Shown here piece after piece: positions 55,835 to 64,000 of a stretch of DNA of 64,000 nt. Position 1 is the first letter of the stretch. Each line of letters begins with the position of its first letter. The notes under the pieces were generated by a model. It made no database searches. It was not told the origin of the DNA and saw nothing but the letters and a program-made list of their open reading frames with translations. Both the position numbers and the translations under genes were made by a program. Location of the stretch: positions 17,396,001 through 17,460,000 of the forward strand of contig CM076146.1 in assembly GCA_038025085.1 (NCBI GenBank). The letters run 5' to 3'. The DNA comes from Tetragonia tetragonoides. Taxonomy: Eukaryota; Streptophyta; Magnoliopsida; Caryophyllales; Aizoaceae.

Positions 55835-56148
55835 CAATCAGTGGAGAGGAATATACATCTGCTCCCCCATTATTAGTACATTGCAAGGAGACTACAACGA
55901 AAACAGAAATCCAACAGGCCGAGCTGGCTCAGATTTGGCTCATAGCCCTTTTACAAGTTGCCTACATACAATACTACTATCAAATGCATCAGAAACAACT
56001 TTACCTAAACTAGCTACAAAAAAGGTTACATATCTGTTAGATAGTAAAGATGTGGGAAGGCGCTTCTCGCACTACAAACTTACCATTACTAAAGCGATAC
56101 AAATTGATAAAGGTACCACAACCATATGTAGTTGGATTGGTGTGAACT
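55835..56148. other. 3' flank of the pectin methylesterase gene
   Basis: The stretch 55835-56148 lies just downstream of the gene's stop codon on the minus strand. A forward frame here (55881-56159) has no recognisable motif and overlaps the gene's last codons in antisense, so I do not call it. A polyadenylation signal was not pinned down. Confidence 0.4.
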
Positions 56149-59100
56149 TTAAACCTTAGGAGGTGGGAGAAGCCATTTACCAGCCTCGATATATTCCATA
56201 CTAATAAATTCCTGTGCTTCTGTATCTGTTAGATTACTTTTCGCGTATTTAACTCTGGCCTTGATTTCTGCTCCTGGACCTTTGTTTTTATACTCTCCAA
56301 AAAATACAGTCCTACAATGTCATATTTAGCAAGAACATTTAAATGATATATCAAAGAAATCAACAAGTAATAACTTCTAATTTGTAAGTAAAACTTAGAG
56401 ACAAGACAGATTATGTGGTTTTACTTTTGTACATGGGGCTTGTCCTTGTCCGACCAACCCTCAGGTCTAATAACATCACTCATAGTGCAGTAAGAGTATA
56501 CAGCTCGTGCTGCTTCCATCCACGCTCTAGCTAAGAAAGCAACGCGTCCTGCTCCGGTAATAGGGCAATGAACGAATGAATATCCACCTTTTCCATCTGG
56601 CTCCTTCCTCGCGTGAGCTACTATCATTGCCACAGGATCACCAGGTATAACATGTAGCTCAGTTTTCTAAAATTACAGTTCACAATACCATTTTTTAGCT
56701 GGCATAGGATATAGTTTATTCATATTCTTAACCTTTTGGTTTACACTAATATCAAGAATATAGGAGATCATTATTGAGTTTCATATAAATGTGTAATATA
56801 GATAAGCAAATATAAGTACTTTTGGAAATCATCAATTGAATTTAATTAAATGATTACTAATACTATTAAGAAGAGTTTTGTTTACCAAATATAATGATCT
56901 AGCTTCACCAAAGATAAAGTCAACAGTTCCTTCAATGTAGGAATCCTTGAAGAAGTGTTTTCCCTTATCATCACAAACAGTGTCTTGAAATCCAAGAAAT
57001 CTACAGTTATAAAATGCTGCCTTATCACCAGAAATCCTCATTGCAACAGCTTGTGCATCCTTCCTTTTGCCATCAGGCCTTGGAGCAGTATTCTGCATTT
57101 AAAAAATGGTAAAAATTACTCATGGGACGCTATATATAACTATACAAGAAAAATGATGATTTGTACTACCTCACCTTGAGGCTGTTATTTGCACTCCACC
57201 AATCAAAACAGGACAAGTAAGCACTTGCAAAATAAGGAGGAAAAAACAAAAGAAAACAAAACATTTCCTCTTGCAAGTGCTTACTTGTTTTGTTTCGAGC
57301 AGCCTCGGGGTGAGGATGCGCATAGCACCTCTCGTTAGGTTTATGCGCAAGTCCTTGACTAGGAATTTGAAATACCATTCTGAGATGGATGATATGTGCA
57401 AGTAGTAAGATCAAACAAGAAGGGCTACAATACATACCGCAATTATTAGGTTAGAACCAACAAAGTAATCTGACTCCACAATCAATGTTGCACTATCTAC
57501 AGTCCCGAATTGAGCAGCTGTCCCAGTAGCTGAGATAACCGGCTTGTCTTTGGGATCACCATAAAAAGTGATATATGGCTTAAATCTTTCTACTTTAACT
57601 TTCTCCTTATATTCTCCTGGACCAATTGATATAACTACACGATTTGTATTTCCAATGTCGACGCTCTTTATTGCGTCAGTTATAGTTTTAAATTTCCCGC
57701 TTCCATCTTGACGCACTGTGATAATTTCTGTTGCGTTTTCTGCTTCCACTAAATTTGTCTCTAATGTTGCCTTTGCTTGACTGTAAAATTTCCAAAAGAT
57801 TAAATCATATATCAAAGTATTATTAGAAATTGTTTTATAATATGTTTTCCATATCACAAAAAGTTTCTATAACACGATTTTTTTTTTGTAACTTTTGGTA
57901 AGACGAGGGATACTTTTCAATAAAACAAGGGTCATTGCTCACCATAAGTGACCTACCCCTACATTTCTAGACATTAACCCTATTTTCCTGTAAGTACGTT
58001 GGTCTCACACAAGGCTAACACTTTCAATATCAATATTAGCATATTAATTGCTTGAAATGCTTAATATACATCAATGTTTGTATGTTGACTATTCTCTGAA
58101 AAGTAGGTATCTTTAAATAAATAAATACTTTTGCACCAAAATAAATAAATAAATAAATACTTCTGCACCAAAATAAATAAATAAATACTTTGACTTTGGT
58201 CCAACAAAACTTTGGGGAAATATTTGTTGAGTGAATAAACCATTCATAAAATGACCGCTGTACATAACTAGAGATGTCTGGAATGAGATTGTTATATACA
58301 AAACCTTTAAATGGTATTGATCATTGAAAATGATACTACCACCAAAAAAAAGAGAGAGAAATTAAGAGACATTCAAACATATAGTGTACCTAGCTAGATA
58401 AAGCCGCAATTTTGAAGCTTTGTTCTTAAATTCATATTTTAAAACCTCTACAATCACCAAATACAAGATGAAAAAAAGGAAATGAATGAAGATATGCATG
58501 TTTAACAAAATGAAGTACATAGATGTTTATTGAAATACTTAGTTTTTTTTGTCTAAGAGAGATACTTAACGTTTGCTATACTTTGAAGTTGTCGTCGGTT
58601 TATTATTTATGTTTTAACATTGTATGAATGCGTTTTTGGCACTAAGTTGCCTAGTAAGGAATTTATCTGTTGTTCAAAAAAAAAAATAAATGTTTAGGTT
58701 TAAAACTTATGAATACTCCTTTCATTTTAATTTTGATGGATTTAGTGCATGACATGATACTGAAAAAAACATTATGAACAAAATATAAATATTATAGATC
58801 AGAGTTTAAATAATATTTATTGTTACTAAACAACAATGCTAAATAAAGTAAATGTAGCATATTTTGAAATACTAAATTGAGAAATAGTGCTATTTACACA
58901 AACTTCTATAAAATGGTTTTAATTGTAATTTTGAGATAGCTATTTATTGGTTGTATTTATAAATTGGTTTGTTATTTGTAATTGTTTTTCTATATATTTT
59001 CCAAACTATTTTTTGTAACTCCATAATGTTTTTTCTTTACATATATTCTATTTATTTATGAGAGTAAAAAATTATAAACTAAAGTTTAAAAACGAAGTTT

Positions 59101-59351
59101 AAACTAGGAATGACCAATAAGTAAAAACAATTGGTGGCATTAATCTTGTTTAAAAAAGGAATGATCTCTACAAGGCTATGTTATACTCACTCGAATGGCT
59201 TTACAATGCCTTGAAACCAAGTTTCAAGTTGAGCTGGATCTTCTGGAATTAGAGTTGCTGCATTCGTGATTGTGACTTGATCAACAAAAAGTAGAACACT
59301 TGCTAAAGTAAATCCTAGAATTGGAATTAGTTGTTTGACTTGTTTTGCCAT
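56149..59351 (-). CDS. Pectin methylesterase (pectinesterase), five exons, 371 aa, secreted, no PRO domain
   Basis: This enzyme removes methyl esters from homogalacturonan in the cell wall. Exons (minus) are 59351-59191, 57780-57438, 57092-56886, 56666-56425 and 56311-56149. All junctions are GT-AG with matching phase, and together they make 372 codons including TAA. The N-terminus '[20 protein letters not shown]' is a signal peptide. Family motifs are all present: 'GPGEYKEKV', 'QAVAMR' (catalytic Gln), 'GFQDTV' (Gln and Asp), 'DFIFGEA' (second Asp) and '[12 protein letters not shown]' (Arg and Trp). There is no N-terminal inhibitor-like PRO region, so it is a short (group 2) form. The '[10 protein letters not shown]' start and 'KWLLPPP' end resemble pollen-type enzymes such as Arabidopsis PPME1, which I infer only from resemblance. 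No lesion seen. Confidence 0.95.
57213..57288. repeat. 18-bp perfect inverted repeat in intron 2 of the pectin methylesterase gene
   Basis: ACAAGTAAGCACTTGCAA (57213-57230) pairs perfectly with TTGCAAGTGCTTACTTGT (57271-57288). An inner GAGGAAA and TTTCCTC pair extends the stem after a small bulge. The 40-base loop is purine-rich. The arms contain GTAAG, which resembles a splice donor. Confidence 0.9.
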
Positions 59352-59410
59352 GATTTTTAACAGAAGCTAATAAGGTTTAATTTGTTGTTTCTTCATGAAA
59401 GTTGCACTTT

Positions 59411-59420
59411 GCTTTTATAT
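59411..59420 (-). promoter_or_regulatory. TATA box of the pectin methylesterase gene
   Basis: The minus strand reads 'AAATATAAAAGC' about 60-70 bases upstream of the ATG at 59351, a normal spacing for a short plant leader. Confidence 0.6.
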
Positions 59421-59589
59421 TTCGGTGAAAGGAGAGAAAATGCTAAAATTCTAAGATAAAAAGGATTTTTCGCTAATTACAATGGTTGGTAATTCGAGGC
59501 TAAAAATGAGATGGATTTATGCTAAATATACATGCGTCGGAACACCAAAGTCGAAGAAATTTCTACTATAACCAATCATAATCATAGTA

Positions 59590-60830
59590 TCTATATATTA
59601 GAGGCATTTTCCGGCAGCACTGGAGGCGTCCACCTGAGCGATCCATTGTAATAAAATTTTAAAATAAATATAAAATAGAATTATAGGGTTTTTTTTTAAT
59701 AAGAAATAGAAATATAGGTTTTGACATAGAATATATATTAAAGTTGTGCTTTTCTAAATTGTTAAATAGTAGACTATTAGAGGTTTTGGTAGAGAATATA
59801 TACCAAAGTTGTACTTTCCTAAATGGTTAAAGAGTAGACTATTAGATTTTAACTAGCATATAATTTTACTTCCACTGCTTACAAAATAAAAAAATTTCCA
59901 CCATTGAAAAGAGTACGGAATATCCTTTAAAACGAGACTCATTTATAGTATGTTTTACTAATTAAAGAAAAAATAAAGTATGAGTATATAAAAGATGTAT
60001 AATATGCAACATAGGATGCGTCCACTAAATAAGTAATTAGTTGGACAATACTAAAGAGTTGCAATGGAAAAAAAAGAAAGAAACGATACGTGTACTAGTT
60101 ATAGAAATTTAAAAAGCACACTTAATGTATAAATATAATAGAAAGAGTATGGGTAGAATAAAGAAATAAACGATGAATCTAAAATGATTGCAGATCCAAC
60201 ATTTACAGGAAACTTGACCATTATCACGTTTACTTTTATAAGTCAACCTAATAGACTGGTCACCCATGTTATTTTAGGGCTCCAATTTATTTTCCCTTCA
60301 ACTCTATAATTATTAATGTATATCAGTTTGAAAAAATAGTCAAGCATGCATTAAAATTTGTTTTGCTATTCTAAGGTTTACGTCTTAAACTTCTTTATTT
60401 TATGAAAAGTAGTAGTTATGTATACATTATACATTTAACCTGATTTTAGCATAAAAGAAGGACCATACCTTTGAAAGGTTAGTTGTACACTTATATCAAT
60501 ATAAGAGGATTGGCGTACCAACATCAAGTATAGAAAGATTTGGTAACTATGACCTCTTTCCTCATGTTACATATGGGATGAGTTAGTTAAAAATTAATTG
60601 AAATTGGTCATAAGAGTTTAAATTATTTAAGACGCCCCCTACAAATTATTAGTAGTCTTATTATATGGGATCCATGATATTAAATGAATTATATTAATAT
60701 TTATCCATATATTACTTTTATTTTTTAAAAAGTGTCAATTACACTTTAATTTTTTGATGAGATTAATAATCATGTTATATTAATTTTATTATATAATTAC
60801 AGTCCGTGCAACGCTCGGGCATCCACCTAG
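59590..60830 (+). mobile_element. Non-autonomous Helitron with intact ends, 1241 bp
   Basis: It starts TCTATATATTAGAGGC at 59590 (A before it) and ends 'CCGTGCAACGCTCGG', 'GCATCCACCTAG' at 60830 (T after it). TC start, 3' hairpin, CTAG end and A/T flanks are the complete Helitron signature. Its first 40 bases match the start of the minus-strand Helitron at 52823. It lies about 180 bp upstream of the pectin methylesterase TATA box, so it could affect that promoter. No coding content. Confidence 0.85.
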
Positions 60831-61490
60831 TATGTGTTATTCAAGAGGCTAACTTTCTTTTACAATTGCTTGAGTATGTATATTATTAAAATCACCGGTC
60901 TTCTTAGATAAATATATATAGAGGTTAAAAAAAAAGACTCTCATATGAAACATTGGTCAATTCATATTTGATACCGGTTGATTATTATTTTATCAAGCAC
61001 TCTAGAGTTCACTAATGAAAGGTGAATAGCTCTACCGAAACTATATGAAGGTTGCCTATTTTTTAAGAAGGTTACGTAGAAAGATTTTTGGTGATTGTAT
61101 GGATGGTTTGATGATTCTATTAAATACATAAGAAAAAGGGATGGTATGGAGGTAGAATAATTAAGTTGCAATGAACTTCATATAGGTGGTGGAATTTTTG
61201 TAAGGTTCAAGAAGGGAATTAGAATTTAAGGATGAAAAAGAGAGAGGGAACTTGCAATCATATGTAATTTTTTTCCAGCCTATTTTCTACTTGTTCCCTA
61301 AGCCTTTTAGTCTATTCATATCCTCACACTACATCTATCCTCTTGGTTTGCATTGAGCTTATGACTCTTATTGCTTAGCTTTCAACTGGTTTGGAGGGCT
61401 AATATCATTAGATTGCTTGTTTGAGCAAGTTCATCATTTGGTTTACTTTTGCAGGTGCTTAAACCCAGGGTGGTGATGTTTATGATCGAC
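60831..61490. other. No gene seen
   Basis: This is AT-rich DNA between the Helitron and the MITE. The sequence at 61250-61470 (many 'CTTGTT', 'CCTTTTAG' words) may be the 3' part of the copia element's internal region, which resumes at 62200, but no domain is legible. Confidence 0.4.
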
Positions 61491-61493
61491 TTA

Positions 61494-62190
<697 letters not shown>

Positions 62191-63610
62191 TTACTTGGCT
62201 TAATATGTGTTTGTTATTTGCATTCCATTTCACTATGCAACTTTTGCTTTTTGATGATGCCAAAAGGGGGAAAAGTTGTGATGCTTATATGGTCGCTTAT
62301 ATTTGACTTAGGTTTTTAGTTTCATACTTTATCTTGTTTCTCTATTAGGTCTTTGTTATATAATGATCTCAGATGCTTGATTGATGTGTACTTTCTGGTT
62401 CTAAATTGATTCCTTGTACATGTTGGATTTCATTGTTTATTTTTAATAATTAGATAAGCATCAATTGTTTGTCATCATCAAAAGGGAGAATTTCTTAAGC
62501 TATGATGATTTTTATGATGATAAATAATTGACACTTATCAAGCTAACATTGTCTAGCTAAGTTTTGTATAAAAGAAATCAAGAACGGAATCAAGAGCATT
62601 ATTGTGATAGTATAATCTTAATGTTGATACAATGAAGATTGATTCAAGAACAACATGGCATGAAGTTGGAAGTTGAAGGTTTATTGTTTTTATTAGACTT
62701 CATGTAAGAGAAGTCGTTCTTGAGTCATTGAGCTAGAAAAGAAAGGTATAGTTAGTAACAGAGGTAGTAACAGACTAAATAGGGAACAATATGTGAGTTA
62801 CTAAGTATTTTGAGTACGTAGGTTTTAATCGAGTGTTTATGAAAACGATTTTAAAAAGTTTTTTTTATAAGATAACGTGATTAAAACTGTTTTCCAAAAT
62901 ATCTTATTAGTACTCATTATTATATATAAGGGTTTTATTTAGAATTTTTTTTTCAAAAGAAGTCTAGTAGGATTAGAATTGTTTGTTTTGTGGAAAGTCT
63001 AGTTTGCTTGGAAAATAAACTATTGTGTTTGAATCCTAATTGGTTTCTAGGTACGTAGCTTAGGTTGCCTATATAACTCAAGGTTACAGACTTCATAACT
63101 CAAGAAATCATAGAGCAAAAATGTGATATATGTTTATTTACGTTATTTCATTGAGGAGTCTTGGCGTTTACTGCACGAGTTACCTTACTGTTACCTTGGC
63201 ATTCCTCTTAATACTTGAGCGTGATTTCTCATAAGGTTTGGTTGTACCACATTAGCTTATTGAGAAGCATACTGGTAAGATTTGTTTGTTTAAAATACGA
63301 CTGCCATAGTAGGTAGTTTGGTTCTTGGATTCGGAGTTGTATTTAAAAAATACGACTCAACGGTAGACTGGGGTCTATTGTATTGAGTTAGGTTTGCGGC
63401 TCTTAGTGGAGTTTGGAAAATCCCCCAGGTTCATGGTTTTACTTCTTGGTTGAGCTCAAGAAGGTTTCACGTAAAATCTGTGTCTCTTTATTTATTACTT
63501 TGTTATATTTCTTTGCTATTAACACCGTAGTATAATTAATATGTTAACAGATTGTGCTCAAATGATAATCGGCAAATAACTTGAAAGCTCTCTAGACTCA
63601 AGTCAACCCC
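62191..63610 (+). mobile_element. 3' end of a copia Maximus/SIRE-like element: purine tracts and LTR
   Basis: 62245-62275 ('GATGATGCCAAAAGGGGG') and 62476-62492 ('CATCATCAAAAGGGAGAA') are typical of the internal 3' region and polypurine tract of Maximus/SIRE elements. The LTR would start near 62495. 'GGTTTCACGTAAAATCTGTG' at about 63462, followed by a T-rich stretch, resembles the 3' part of these LTRs. No pol domains are seen upstream, where the MITE has inserted. The right LTR end (about 63606) is uncertain. Confidence 0.45.
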
Positions 63611-64000
63611 CCAAGTCTATCCTTGGGTATAACAGATGGACCATAGGATATGTGTAGCCAAAAAGATTTTCCCCTCCCTATTTTTCCCTTTTCTCTTCCA
63701 CGCATCACGGGATAAATCGGCCTTACACAAGACCTATTGTGTAATGGGTATACAATTTTTTGGATATTGTTATAGTTCGTTAGACTATTAATTGGCCTCA
63801 TTGTAGTCTGCTAGTTCACAGCTTTGCAGCTCATCTTTGTTGCTTGCTGTTTACTGTGACTACGACTGCAAAGTGCCCTAAGACCAGAATAACCACTACT
63901 AGCTAAAACTTACAAGTTTTTTTTTGGGTGAGTGATCACTACCTCACTATCATAAGGAGTTGGCTTAAAGGGATTTGGATTCGATGGTTCTTTGTTTTGA
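63611..64000. other. Window end, no gene seen
   Basis: A minus-strand frame (63598-63801) is short and has no motif. The sequence may be flanking DNA or part of the same retroelement. Confidence 0.4.

Noticed and set aside
56955..57179. Forward frame opposite pectin methylesterase exon 3
   Set aside because: It is an antisense shadow of a clearly conserved exon.

Overview
This is nuclear plant DNA. It is AT-rich, with plant-type introns, TATA boxes, plant-only protein families (B3, Agenet, FAR1/FRS, pectin methylesterase, PF20167) and plant retroelements (Ty1/copia, Ty3/gypsy Tekay-like, L1-type LINE, TRIM, CACTA, Tourist-like MITE, Helitrons). A eudicot is likely. My impression is Caryophyllales or Amaranthaceae, but nothing in the window proves it. 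No tRNA, rRNA, CRISPR array or bacterial-style operon was seen.

Layout. 1-6 kb: a LINE fragment, a two-domain B3 gene broken by two in-frame stops, and a compact intact Agenet gene on the minus strand. 7-12 kb: a FAR1/MULE-type gene (minus) with one stop inside its SWIM finger and a 3' tail made of tandemly duplicated exons. 12.2-14.2 kb: about twelve copies of a 168-bp satellite, each carrying a 12-bp inverted repeat. 14.5-21.7 kb: retroelement debris (gypsy LTR, copia pol, LINE) and a possible gene 5' end. 22.8-36.9 kb: a 'gene graveyard' with two GRF-type zinc-finger genes, a PF20167 plant-transposon gene, three unrecognised small genes, and a 12-exon Ulp1/C48 protease gene (minus) that still has its catalytic His, Asp and Cys but carries several lesions. 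37-55.8 kb: nested transposons, including a 1.2-kb CACTA element inside telomere-like palindromic repeats and a run of Helitron ends. 56.1-59.4 kb: an intact five-exon pectin methylesterase gene (minus). 59.6-64 kb: a clean 1.24-kb Helitron, a 697-bp Tourist-like MITE holding two huge (TAA)n/(TTA)n palindromes, and the 3' end of a copia Maximus/SIRE-like element.

How it fits together. The window reads as two apparently functional plant genes (Agenet and pectin methylesterase) among recently decayed genes. Several of these carry only one or two disabling changes in frames that are otherwise intact and correctly spliced. The strongest structural observation is that a TRIM element next to the pectin methylesterase gene has one LTR split between 39.6 kb and 54.8 kb, with the matching 5-bp target duplication still at both outer ends. 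This implies that about 15.2 kb of nested Helitron, CACTA and other DNA was inserted later, and it gives a relative time order for the cluster.

All gene models were made by eye from reading frames and splice signals. No alignment, database search or transcript data were used.
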